From: Gemmatimonadaceae bacterium
GTDB taxonomy: Bacteria; Gemmatimonadota; Gemmatimonadetes; Gemmatimonadales; Gemmatimonadaceae
Reading direction: 5' to 3'
DNA length: 34,281 nt
Assembly: GCA_025453875.1 (NCBI GenBank)
Contig: JALOPN010000002.1
Span: 1 to 34,281 of the forward strand
The position numbers and the translations under genes are program-made. The notes under the pieces are model-generated. The model was given only the letters and a program-made list of their open reading frames with translations, was not told the origin of the DNA and ran no database searches. Positions 16,616 through 24,121 of the stretch are shown here, piece by piece (the first letter of the stretch is position 1; the number at the start of each line of letters is the position of its first letter).

Positions 16616-16714
16616 CGCAGTCGTGTCCACCACTCGAAGGCAAAAGGAGAGCGTCGGCCCCACCACGTCGGGGCGCTGGCGGGGAAGATAATCCACCATG
16701 CCCGGTCCGCTGGG

Positions 16715-17509
16715 CTACCGCGGTTGGCGATTCAGGGACCAGTCGTAGGGCGTCCACTGCACCCGCGCCTGTCCGCGCTCGAGGACACGGCGCTCCGTGC
16801 CGGCGGGCCAATACCGGGCGAGCCAGCGCAGCATCCCCGCTCGATCGGGGGCGAAATCACCGCCGTACCAGTCGAAGATGCGGCTCAGATGCACAGTGTT
16901 CGTCGCCGAATCGACGCGGTTCTTCATCGGCGACCGCAGCAGGAACTGTCGCGCCTGCTCGTCGAGCTGTGCGTCGAGCCGATCACCGACGTACGCTTCA
17001 CTGCGCAACGGCGGACAGCCGATGGCCGCGCACACGAGCGCAAAATGAATGCGCGGCTCGCGAAACACGGGCCGAATGCGCTGATGCTCGATCTCATCGA
17101 GGGTGTAGCGCACGCCGGCAACGGTCGCCATGCGCTCGCGCCACGCTCCGCCCGTCGAGACGAGCCCCAGCGAACGATTGATGTTCTTGATCGACGTGCG
17201 TTCCCCGTGTGCATTGATCTGCGCGATCGTGTACGCGTTGTACGCGTTGATCCAGAACGCCAGCTGCTCGCTGCGCGGCAGACGGGCCGGATCGGTCGCC
17301 GCGAGGTGCGCCAGATACCGCGCGAACTCGGGCGCTCGTGCGAACGCGTCGTAGTCCACCAGACCGTCGCGCACGTGGGCACGCAGCAGGCGATCGAAGG
17401 GCTCGTGCGAGACCGCCTGCGCCGAGAGGCGCGACGCAGCGGCAGTCGCGCACAGGATGGCGAGCGCCGCGAGTGATCGGACAAGGACGTGAGAGCGCAT
17501 CGTGAGCAT
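16715..17509 (-). CDS. DUF547-domain exported protein
   Basis: This is a 264-residue protein of the DUF547 family, whose molecular role is not established. From the ATG at 17509 (or 17500) it has a signal peptide (RSLAALAILCATAAASRLSAQ). The DUF547 core follows: DGLVDYDAF, LAFWINAYNAYTI, IKNINRS, YTLDEIEH and HFALVCAAIGCPPL (a Cys-Pro motif conserved in the family), then IFDWYGGDF toward the C-terminus. Papain-like fold proposals exist for DUF547; conserved Asn, His and Cys are present here. An extension of the open frame to 17944 is low-complexity, antisense to ytxJ and not credible as coding. Confidence 0.88.
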   Translation of the reverse strand: MLTMRSHVLVRSLAALAILCATAAASRLSAQAVSHEPFDRLLRAHVRDGLVDYDAFARAPEFARYLAHLAATDPARLPRSEQLAFWINAYNAYTIAQINAHGERTSIKNINRSLGLVSTGGAWRERMATVAGVRYTLDEIEHQRIRPVFREPRIHFALVCAAIGCPPLRSEAYVGDRLDAQLDEQARQFLLRSPMKNRVDSATNTVHLSRIFDWYGGDFAPDRAGMLRWLARYWPAGTERRVLERGQARVQWTPYDWSLNRQPR

Positions 17510-17586
17510 GTCGGCAATAGTGCGGAGCGCGCAGCGAGGTTCCCTGCCCCTCCGCGACGGCACCTCGGCGGTGGTAGCTTGTCCCC

Positions 17587-17931
17587 ATGCCAATCGTCCG
17601 TCAGTCTGCCGAGGTGACGGCGGCGTGGGAGGCGCGCTTCGCCTCCGAGCCGCTGGCCGTCCTGTACAAGCACAGCCCCACCTGCGGGCTCTCCGACATC
17701 GCCTGGGACGAGGTGCAGGCCTTCGCAGCGGCCAGCCCCGACGTGCCCGTCTACGTGGTCGATGTGTTCGCCCTGCGGCCCCTTTCGAACGCGGTGGAGC
17801 AGGCCCTCGGGATCCGCCACGAGTCCCCGCAGGCCATCGTGTTTCGGGAGGGGGCCCCCGTCTGGCACGGCTCCCACCGACGCGTGACCCGTCAGGCGCT
17901 CGCGGAGGCGGCGGCGGCGCCGGCGGTGTGA
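17587..17931 (+). CDS. ytxJ: Bacillithiol-system redox-active protein YtxJ
   Basis: This is a 114-residue monothiol glutaredoxin-like protein. YtxJ family members are thought to remove bacillithiol mixed disulfides, so this hints that the organism makes bacillithiol. The family signatures are clear: VLYKHSPTCGLSDIAWDEV with the single active Cys, VYVVDVFALRPLSNAVEQ, GIRHESPQAIVFREG and WHGSH. The length is normal. Upstream, TAGCTT preceded by TGG (extended -10) ends 6 bases before the ATG and there is no ribosome-binding site, which suggests a leaderless transcript. It is divergent from the DUF547 gene. Confidence 0.92.
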   Translation: MPIVRQSAEVTAAWEARFASEPLAVLYKHSPTCGLSDIAWDEVQAFAAASPDVPVYVVDVFALRPLSNAVEQALGIRHESPQAIVFREGAPVWHGSHRRVTRQALAEAAAAPAV

Positions 17932-18027
17932 CGGTTCGGGCCATCTTCAGGGTCGCGAGGCGCTGATCTGGTCGCTAGGTTGCCGAGGTTGCCGCAGGTC
18001 CACCGACACTATTCACTCCCTCATCGC

Positions 18028-18720
18028 GTGCTTCTTCGCGCCTCCCACACACTGCGCTGTGCCGCCGTGCTCGCCCTCGTGGCGATCGCGTCGCCGCTCT
18101 CGGCGCAGGTGGGGGCGTCGAGTGACGCTGGGGAGCGTCGGGTGCGCGCCGCAGAAACGACGGCCGCCGGATTGCCCCGGCTCGCCGGCGAGGTCGCGCG
18201 GCCGCGCGCCTTTGCCGGGCTGGCGGCCTCCGTCTCGGCGCTGCGTGACTCCCTCGTCTCGCGCGCCAAGGAGACCGTCGGCATCAAGTACCTGCTCGGC
18301 GGCAACAATCCGCTGGTCGGACTCGACTGCAGCGCGCTCATCCGGCACATCGTCTCCTCGTTCGACATCTCGCTGCCGCGCACGGCGCAGGAACAGGCGA
18401 GCATGGGGCGCGCCATCCCGAAGGATCGCAGCCAGATGCGCCCCGGTGACCTCCTCACCTTCGGGAGCGGCTCGCGCATTTCGCACGTCGGCATGTACAT
18501 CGGCGAGGGCCGATTCATTCACGCGAGTACGTCGAAGCGCCGCGTGATCGAGAGCTCGCTTGACGAGCGGTCATCGTCGCTCGTGCGGCAATGGAAGGGG
18601 GTGCGACGGCTGGTCGATGGAGACTTCGCGGCCGCGCGCTACGACAGTCTCTTCGCGCTGCTCGATTCGGCGATGATCTTCCGCCGCGATTCCTCGGTGC
18701 CGGACACGTCGCGCCGCTGA
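18028..18720 (+). CDS. NlpC/P60-family cell-wall endopeptidase, exported
   Basis: This 230-residue cysteine peptidase of the NlpC/P60 class cleaves gamma-D-Glu-diamino-acid bonds in peptidoglycan stem peptides. A signal peptide (LRCAAVLALVAIASPLSAQ) is followed by a linker and the catalytic domain: Cys101 in LDCSALI, His153 in ISHVGMYIG and His165 in FIHAST form the triad. MRPGDLLTF is also typical. I chose GTG 18028 because it places the signal peptide at the start. A TTG at 17980 is possible but falls in a 9-bp tandem repeat (GGTTGCCGA/GGTTGCCGC, 17978-17995). The stop codon lies in the loop of a perfect hairpin, 26 bases before queD. Confidence 0.9.
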   Translation: MLLRASHTLRCAAVLALVAIASPLSAQVGASSDAGERRVRAAETTAAGLPRLAGEVARPRAFAGLAASVSALRDSLVSRAKETVGIKYLLGGNNPLVGLDCSALIRHIVSSFDISLPRTAQEQASMGRAIPKDRSQMRPGDLLTFGSGSRISHVGMYIGEGRFIHASTSKRRVIESSLDERSSSLVRQWKGVRRLVDGDFAAARYDSLFALLDSAMIFRRDSSVPDTSRR

Positions 18721-18731
18721 ACGCGCGACGT
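18706..18731 (+). other. Perfect hairpin spanning the nlpC/P60 stop codon
   Basis: Arms ACGTCGCGC (18706-18714) and GCGCGACGT (18723-18731) form a perfect 9-bp stem with an 8-base loop that contains the stop codon. No T-run follows. It ends 15 bases before the queD ATG and could influence translation or stability between the two genes. Confidence 0.45.
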
Positions 18732-18746
18732 CCTACGCACAATCGC

Positions 18747-19124
18747 ATGACGTCGTCCGAGCCGGTTGCGGAGCTCTCCGCGCGCTTCCAGTTGGCCAGC
18801 GCACGACGGCTCCCGCACGTGGGCGACGCGCATCCCTGTGGTCGACTGCATGGGCACACCTTCGACATCACGCTCGTGGTGCGCGGGCCAATCGATCCGC
18901 ACTTCGGGTGGGTCGCGGATTTCGCCGACATCACGGCCGCGTGGACGCCGATCGCTGCGCAACTCGATCATCGGGTGCTCAACGAGGTGCCGGGGCTCGA
19001 GAACCCCACGAGCGAACAACTCGCGGTGTGGATCTGGCGCGCACTCAAGCCTGCCATGCCACTCCTGCACGCCATTCACATCGGCGAGACCGGTGGGTTC
19101 GTCGTGACCTACCGGGGCGAGTGA
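18747..19124 (+). CDS. queD: 6-carboxytetrahydropterin synthase QueD
   Basis: QueD converts 7,8-dihydroneopterin triphosphate to 6-carboxytetrahydropterin, the substrate of QueE. The 125-residue protein shows the catalytic Cys and zinc-binding histidines in PHVGDAHPCGRLHGHTFDI, GWVADFADI, QLDHRVLNEVPGLENPTSE, and a final GETGGFVVTY. All motifs of a functional enzyme are present. The ATG at 18747 is the first in frame that fits the family length; an earlier in-frame start would lie inside the previous gene. It is separated from queC/queE by about 18 kb, although all three act in one pathway. Confidence 0.93.
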   Translation: MTSSEPVAELSARFQLASARRLPHVGDAHPCGRLHGHTFDITLVVRGPIDPHFGWVADFADITAAWTPIAAQLDHRVLNEVPGLENPTSEQLAVWIWRALKPAMPLLHAIHIGETGGFVVTYRGE

Positions 19125-19193
19125 ACGGCCCGATGATGCGCCGACGCGCTCGGCCATGAACCGCCGCGTCGTCTCTGCGCTCGCGCTCGCATC

Positions 19194-20030
19194 ATGACCT
19201 TGCGCCAGGGCCCCGTGCCACTGCCCCCCTCGACGCGCGCGACACCACGGTGGCTGCCGGCGGCGGCCGGTGCTGCGCTCGCCCTCGGTGCCTGCGAGCT
19301 CGCGCTCGAAATCGGACTGCATGATGCGACCGGTGTCTCGCCCGCACACCTCCGCCTGGCCGCACTCGCCCTCGGTGCCGCGCTCGGCCGCTCGCGCTTC
19401 GCCTGGACCCTCTGGCTCGCGCTCCTCGCGAGCGCCGCGCTGTTGGTGCTCATCGGCTTCACGCCGCTCGTCGATCGCGCCGTCCTCTCACTCGTGCGCG
19501 CGGACGCCGAACGCGACGGCGCCGATGCCATCGTGGTCTATTCCGGCGGCATGACCGATGCCGGCCATATCGGCGAGGGCGCGCTGTCGCGACTGGTGAG
19601 CGCGCTCGACGATGTGCAGCGATTGCGCGTGCCGCACGTCGTCGTGTCGGAGCAGACACGCGAGGTGCGCGGTCGCACGGTGCGCTCGAGCAACGATCAA
19701 CAGCGCGTGGTCGGATTGCTCGGTGCTGGCGTCGAGGTGCACGTGGTGGGGCCGGTGTACACGACGCACGATGAGAGTCTCGCCTTCGCCGCGCTCGCGC
19801 GGGCTCGCGGCTGGACGCATCTGCGCGCGGTCACCTCACCGCTGCACGCACGACGCGCCTGCGCCACGTTGGAGGCGACCGGGCTCACCGTGACGTGCGC
19901 ACCGTCCACGGCGCGCGATGTTGCGGTGGCGCCCCCGTCCACCAGCGGTGCGCGCCTGCAACTCTGGCGAGCGGCCGTGCATGAACTGGTGGGATTGTTC
20001 GTGTACCGACTGCGAGGATGGGTGTCATGA
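19194..20030 (+). CDS. YdcF-like (DUF218) membrane protein
   Basis: This 278-residue protein has two hydrophobic N-terminal segments (about 22-45 and 68-92), followed by a DUF218/YdcF domain. In the domain, DAIVVYSGG, VVSEQTREV, SSNDQQRVVGLL, RAVTSPLHARRACATLE and the C-terminal HELVGLFVYRLRGWV match the family. SanA/ElyC relatives affect envelope integrity; the activity is not defined. Its stop overlaps the start of the nuclease gene as ATGA. The ATG itself overlaps the stop of a 13-codon frame (19156-19197) that reads like a short signal peptide. Confidence 0.85.
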   Translation: MTLRQGPVPLPPSTRATPRWLPAAAGAALALGACELALEIGLHDATGVSPAHLRLAALALGAALGRSRFAWTLWLALLASAALLVLIGFTPLVDRAVLSLVRADAERDGADAIVVYSGGMTDAGHIGEGALSRLVSALDDVQRLRVPHVVVSEQTREVRGRTVRSSNDQQRVVGLLGAGVEVHVVGPVYTTHDESLAFAALARARGWTHLRAVTSPLHARRACATLEATGLTVTCAPSTARDVAVAPPSTSGARLQLWRAAVHELVGLFVYRLRGWVS

Positions 20031-20650
20031 CCGACGGTCCGTTTCTTCGATCGCAGCGCGGCCACGTGGCCCTCTTCACGCTGCTCGTGTCCTGCGGCGC
20101 GCCATCGGCCGATACCCCCTCGTTGGACGCGGTGTCGCGCAACGAGGTGGTCGCGACGACGAGCTCGGCTCCGCCCGCCGCCACGGTGGCGTCGGACAAC
20201 GACGCACAACGCACGACACCGCGCGACCCCTGCGTGATCGCGGCCGTCAGTGATGGCGACTCGTTTCGCTGCCGTGATGACCGGCGCGTGCGCCTGCTGC
20301 TCCTCGATGCGCCCGAGATGGATCAAGCCCCCTTCGGCGTGCAGGCGCGCGACGCGTTGCGCGCCCGTCTCCGTCGCGGCGATACGGCGTGGCTCGAATA
20401 CGATGTGCGGCGCGAGGACCGATATGGCCGGACGCTCGCGCACGTCTACACGGCCGCGCGCGGCGGCACCCATGTCAACCTCGCCCAGGCGCGCGACGGT
20501 TGGGCGGTGGCCGTCGTCTTCCCGCCCAACGTCCGCGATGTGGAACGCATTCGCGCCGCGGTGGCGGAGGCGCGCGCGGCGAAGCGCGGCCTCTGGGCCA
20601 ACGGTGCGTTCACGTGCGAACCGATTGCCCACAAGCGCGGCGACTGCTGA
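20027..20650 (+). CDS. Staphylococcal-nuclease-like lipoprotein
   Basis: This is a 207-residue thermonuclease-fold protein. LFTLLVSC gives a lipobox with Cys23, so it is probably anchored outside the cytoplasm. After a Ser/Thr/Ala linker, the SNase domain shows VSDGDSFRC, VRLLLLDAPEMDQAPFGVQAR (substrate and calcium-binding region) and EDRYGRTLAHVY (the second catalytic Arg region). LWANGAF closes it. ATG 20027 overlaps the previous stop by 4 bases and is preferred to ATG 20018. It likely degrades nucleic acid outside the cell. Confidence 0.9.
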   Translation: MTDGPFLRSQRGHVALFTLLVSCGAPSADTPSLDAVSRNEVVATTSSAPPAATVASDNDAQRTTPRDPCVIAAVSDGDSFRCRDDRRVRLLLLDAPEMDQAPFGVQARDALRARLRRGDTAWLEYDVRREDRYGRTLAHVYTAARGGTHVNLAQARDGWAVAVVFPPNVRDVERIRAAVAEARAAKRGLWANGAFTCEPIAHKRGDC

Positions 20651-20825
20651 TCTCGACGCCTCCGCTGCGGCGTTGGTGAGAGGCCGTGATCGCGGTCACT
20701 TCCCCCCGCCGCCAGCTGGCCCTAGCGTTCCACGGTACCACTCCAGGATGATCGGCACGTTGCCCGCCGACATCGCCCCGTTCTGCCGCGACGCTGCGGC
20801 ACCTCGTCGCTTTGCCCCGATCACC

Positions 20826-21794
20826 ATGGCTTCGCTCACGTTCTCCTTCGCTCCGACGGTTGGCTCGCGCCGCGCCCTGCTCACGGTGCTCGCGGCATCA
20901 CTCACCCTGAGCGCCTGTCAGGATCGCAAGGCCATTGCGGAAGCGGAACGACTCGCCACCGAACTCGCCGCCGCCACCGCAGAGCGTGATTCCCTTGCGG
21001 CGTTGGTCGGCTCCGCCGGTGCCGACAAGGACCGCGCGCTCACCGAACTCGCCGAGGCCTCGCGTTTCGCCGATCAGATCGATGCCGAGCTGCGACAGGT
21101 CCGCGGGCTCACCTCGCAGGTGCAACCCGCCAAGAGCGACGAGAGTGGACGCGCGCAGGCCACTGCGGCGCGCGAGGACATTCTCGCGCGACTGAAGACG
21201 CTCCGGCAGCGACTCAATGCGCGCACCGCCGACCTCGCACGCACGCGTGATTCCATCACGAAGCTGCGCGGTGAAGCGAGCACGACGGCGCAACTGCTTG
21301 GCGACCTGCAGGCGCGCCTCGAGCTGCGCGATCGCGAGATCCAGGCGTTCGAGGCGGAAGTGCGTCAGCTGCGCGAGGACAATACGCGCCTGTCGCAGGC
21401 GAACGTCGCACTCACCGATACCGTGCAGCAGGTGCAGACCTCGGCCAACCGCGTCTACTGGACCGTTGGCACGAAGCGGCAGCTGCTCGATCGCAAGCTG
21501 ATTCGCGAAGAGGGCGGTTCGCGCATGCTGCTGGTGACGCGACTGGGCGAGACACTCGTGCCGGCGCGAGACCTCGATCCCTCGTTCTTCTCGGTTGGCG
21601 ATCGTCGCGAGCTGCAGTCGATTCCGCTCCCGCGCGCCGACAAGAGCTATCGCATCGTGTCGCGCCACGACGCCGCGCTCGTCGAGGCGGAGCGCAAGGA
21701 GTCGGATGGCTCATTCCGCGGCGCGAGTGTGCGCATCACCGATCCGGCGCGGTTCTGGGCGACGTCGCCGTTCCTGATCATCGTGGAGAAGTAA
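20826..21794 (+). CDS. Coiled-coil lipoprotein
   Basis: This 322-residue protein has a signal peptide and lipobox (LTLSAC, Cys31). Residues about 35-215 form a long heptad-rich coiled coil full of Ala, Glu, Arg and Leu (for example ILARLKTLRQRLNARTADLA and LELRDREIQAFEAEV). The C-terminal part (about 216-322) starts with VYWTVGTKRQLLDRKLI and has beta-strand character. It is a family I have seen only as hypothetical. A structural or tethering role in the envelope is possible. The 175 bases before it contain no convincing promoter or terminator. Its last 17 bases overlap the end of the convergent permease gene. Confidence 0.75.
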   Translation: MASLTFSFAPTVGSRRALLTVLAASLTLSACQDRKAIAEAERLATELAAATAERDSLAALVGSAGADKDRALTELAEASRFADQIDAELRQVRGLTSQVQPAKSDESGRAQATAAREDILARLKTLRQRLNARTADLARTRDSITKLRGEASTTAQLLGDLQARLELRDREIQAFEAEVRQLREDNTRLSQANVALTDTVQQVQTSANRVYWTVGTKRQLLDRKLIREEGGSRMLLVTRLGETLVPARDLDPSFFSVGDRRELQSIPLPRADKSYRIVSRHDAALVEAERKESDGSFRGASVRITDPARFWATSPFLIIVEK

Positions 21795-23358
21795 GGCGCG
21801 GCCAGCGCCGGATGGTCAGCCACCAACATCCGGCGCTCGCCACACTCCACCAGAGCGCGCGCGCGATCGCGTCGCGCCACGGCAACGCGACACCGCTGGC
21901 GAGCAACGGCGGATCGGCAAAGCGCAGCCACCACGCGTGCACACCGTTGGCGTCGAGCGCCACCGCGGCGACCCAGCCGGCGATCAGCACGAGATGTGCG
22001 ATCACCTTGTGCCGCACGAGCACGTGCACCAGCAGCGACAGCAGCAGCCACTGCACGAACGGCAGCCACACCCACAAGATCGCGCCGCCCCCCGCAGCAC
22101 CGGCAGTTGACAGGCCTGGCGCACGAGCACCGCTCGTCAGCAACACCGCGAGCACGGCACTTGTGACGAGCACACCCACGAGCGCCGCCTGCGCCGCGAC
22201 CATACCGGCAACCCGGCCGCCCACGAGCGTGCGCGTGGATACCGGCGCGCTGGCCACCAGCGCATGCACGCGCTCGTCGTGGTCACGCCACAGCAGCTCT
22301 CCCGCGTAGATGGTGGCCAGCAGGATGAGGAACAGTCGCGCGTGTTCGCGCACCAGGAGCAGCACGGTCGCCGCGTCGTCGGTCGCACCGAGCGACGCGG
22401 TCACCACGTTGGCAATCACGTTCAGCGCGCCCAGGGCGCCGATGATGCGCCACCCTGTCTCGCGCCACGTCCACGTGAGCGTCACGCGCGCGATGGCCAT
22501 CCACTGCGGCACACGCCAGCGTCCATGCGAGTGTACGGCACGCGCGGCTGAGTCCGTCGAGGCAGACGACGCGTTGGTACGGCGTCGCACACCAATCGAG
22601 GAGGACTCCACGGGTGCGGCGAGCGTGAGCGCGCCGAGCAGCAACGCCGTCGCCATCCACATCATGCGGCTCGCAGCGATTCGGCCGCTGAACGGCACGG
22701 GCGCGCTGGCGCGAGTCGTCGCATCCCACCGAGACGTCTCCTGCTGCACGGCCACCGTGCCGAACGGATCCCCGAGCGCGGCCACCACGGCCCACGACGA
22801 GGACAACCGGCCCTCGTGCACGGTGCGTCGCATTGACTCGGCCCCCTGCCACACAAACAGCAGCGCGAGTGCGGCGGCGAGCACCCCGAGGAGTCGACGC
22901 GTTCGCACGGCCACGACCGACAGGATGGTCCCCACCGTGATGACGGTGGGCAGCGTGAGTGTCCACCACGGCCACAGCGCTCGGCCAACGAGCGCGCTCC
23001 ACGACACGTCGCGCGGCACCCATGGCGCCGCCGCGCCCAGCAGCACCCCGCATGGCATCGCGAGCGAGACGGTCGCAAGCACACCCAGCGCCGCGAGCCA
23101 TCGGCCGAGCACCCACGCGCGGCGATCGAGCGGCGTCGTGAAGAGCAACTGATCGGTGCGCCACGCGGCGTCGCGCAGGAAGGCGCTCGCCGTGACCATC
23201 GTGGTGATGACCTGCCCGAACGCGGTCAGTCCCCCGAGCGCGAGCGCGATGGCGAGCGGCGAGAGCTTGGGGAGCGCCTCACGTGCGCGGACGAGCTCGA
23301 CGGTGCCACTGCTGACGAAGCCGAAGGTGAGCAGGGCGAACACGAGGGCGTAGAGCAC
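21778..23358 (-). CDS. ABC-2-type permease-like membrane protein
   Basis: This 526-residue protein has about twelve hydrophobic segments in two similar halves. The opening LYALVFALLTFGFVSSG and the later AFLRDAAWRTDQLLFTTPLDRRAWVLGRW, repeated as ATIYAGELLWRDHDERVHALVASAPVS followed by RTLVGGR, are typical of ABC-2 permeases beside aminopeptidase-type domains. No ATPase subunit is adjacent. The frame remains open upstream of GTG 23358 and encodes a family-like N-terminus (LLQQVRAIAALEWRIQRRE), but it holds no ATG, GTG or TTG. A CTG at about 23424 is the only nearby option, so the true start is uncertain. It overlaps the convergent lipoprotein gene by 17 bases. Confidence 0.78.
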   Translation of the reverse strand: MLYALVFALLTFGFVSSGTVELVRAREALPKLSPLAIALALGGLTAFGQVITTMVTASAFLRDAAWRTDQLLFTTPLDRRAWVLGRWLAALGVLATVSLAMPCGVLLGAAAPWVPRDVSWSALVGRALWPWWTLTLPTVITVGTILSVVAVRTRRLLGVLAAALALLFVWQGAESMRRTVHEGRLSSSWAVVAALGDPFGTVAVQQETSRWDATTRASAPVPFSGRIAASRMMWMATALLLGALTLAAPVESSSIGVRRRTNASSASTDSAARAVHSHGRWRVPQWMAIARVTLTWTWRETGWRIIGALGALNVIANVVTASLGATDDAATVLLLVREHARLFLILLATIYAGELLWRDHDERVHALVASAPVSTRTLVGGRVAGMVAAQAALVGVLVTSAVLAVLLTSGARAPGLSTAGAAGGGAILWVWLPFVQWLLLSLLVHVLVRHKVIAHLVLIAGWVAAVALDANGVHAWWLRFADPPLLASGVALPWRDAIARALWWSVASAGCWWLTIRRWPRLTSPR

Positions 23359-23468
23359 CGTGGCCGGCTCGCGTCGTTGAATGCGCCACTCGAGCGCGGC
23401 GATCGCCCGAACCTGCTGCAGCAGGCCGGGGAGACTGCTCGGGTAACCGGTCGGCGCGCTCCGCCCGC

Positions 23469-23960
23469 TCAGAGCTGCGGCAACTCCCGATCACCGAGGT
23501 CGCCACCCTCGTGATGCCAGCGCAGCTCTTCCGGCGTGAGCGGACGCAGCGCCAGATCGACGGCCAACCACGTCGTCTTCGCAAAGGGATAGCACAGGAC
23601 ACAGCCCGCGAGCATGAGGGCGCCCGCGATATACGTCAGAGCGTCCCAGGGCACGTCCGGCCAGGTCACGAACACCATCCCGCACACCACGAAGAACAGG
23701 ATCAGTTCGACCGCGATGAGGTTGAACAGGTACGCGCCCACGAAGTAGTCGCTTTCCCCGCGCTCGATGCGCAGGCCGCACGTCGGACACTGCTGCTTGA
23801 GCGTGAAGAACGACGCGAACAGTCCACGACCGCCGCAATGCGGACACCGAAGCAGCAGGGCACGGCCCAGCAGTTGGGTGGGCGTGGCGCGCACGAGTGG
23901 CGCCAACGACAGGGTGTCGCGGTCAGCGCCGAGGCCGCGTGCAGCGGTGAGGTGGGGCAT
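23469..23960 (-). CDS. DUF983 zinc-ribbon membrane protein
   Basis: This 163-residue DUF983 protein has an N-terminal zinc ribbon with CPHCGGRG and, after about 16 residues, CPTCGLRI. Two transmembrane segments follow (AVELILFFVVCGMVFVTW and a second starting ALTYIAGALML), then the conserved RPLTPEELRWHHEGGD tail. The family's role is unknown; members often sit near cytochrome oxidase genes, which are not seen here. The ATG at 23960 has a TATATT element 5 bases upstream on the minus strand, suggesting a leaderless start. A longer open frame to 24026 is less likely. Confidence 0.87.
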   Translation of the reverse strand: MPHLTAARGLGADRDTLSLAPLVRATPTQLLGRALLLRCPHCGGRGLFASFFTLKQQCPTCGLRIERGESDYFVGAYLFNLIAVELILFFVVCGMVFVTWPDVPWDALTYIAGALMLAGCVLCYPFAKTTWLAVDLALRPLTPEELRWHHEGGDLGDRELPQL

Positions 23961-23965
23961 GCTCC

Positions 23966-23971
23966 AATATA
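23966..23971 (-). promoter_or_regulatory. -10-like TATATT for the DUF983 gene
   Basis: TATATT on the minus strand ends 5 bases before the ATG at 23960. The expected start of transcription would coincide with the ATG. A matching -35 is not convincing. A GGAG directly before the ATG is too close to act as a normal ribosome-binding site. Confidence 0.35.
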
Positions 23972-24121
23972 CCTCTGGTGCACCCGCGTGCCGGGTCGAG
24001 ATCCGGCCCGATCGCCCGGCGTGCATTAACGGCGACCGCCCCTCGCGCGTAGGTGCACAGGTGGGGTGCCGACGCGCCCCGGTGCTGGCGCGCCTTCGCG
24101 CCTCGATTCGACCCGATCTTC

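Noticed and set aside
15936-16811. Alternative minus-strand frame overlapping the DsbA-like gene
   Set aside because: Low-complexity Arg/Ala-rich translation without family motifs; the other frame has CSQC and the cis-Pro motif.
18721-18746. A preQ1 riboswitch ahead of queD
   Set aside because: Only 26 bases separate the previous stop from queD and no preQ1 aptamer pattern is visible; the hairpin at 18706-18731 lacks its sequence features.
20655-20690. Hairpin terminator after the nuclease gene
   Set aside because: The best stem is 5 bp with an 8-base loop and no T-run follows.
23981-24030. Imperfect inverted repeat GCGTGCCGGG ... CCCGGCGTGC between the divergent DUF983 and efflux genes
   Set aside because: Only 8 of 10 pairs match with a long GC-rich centre; not better than expected by chance in this composition, although an efflux repressor site cannot be excluded.
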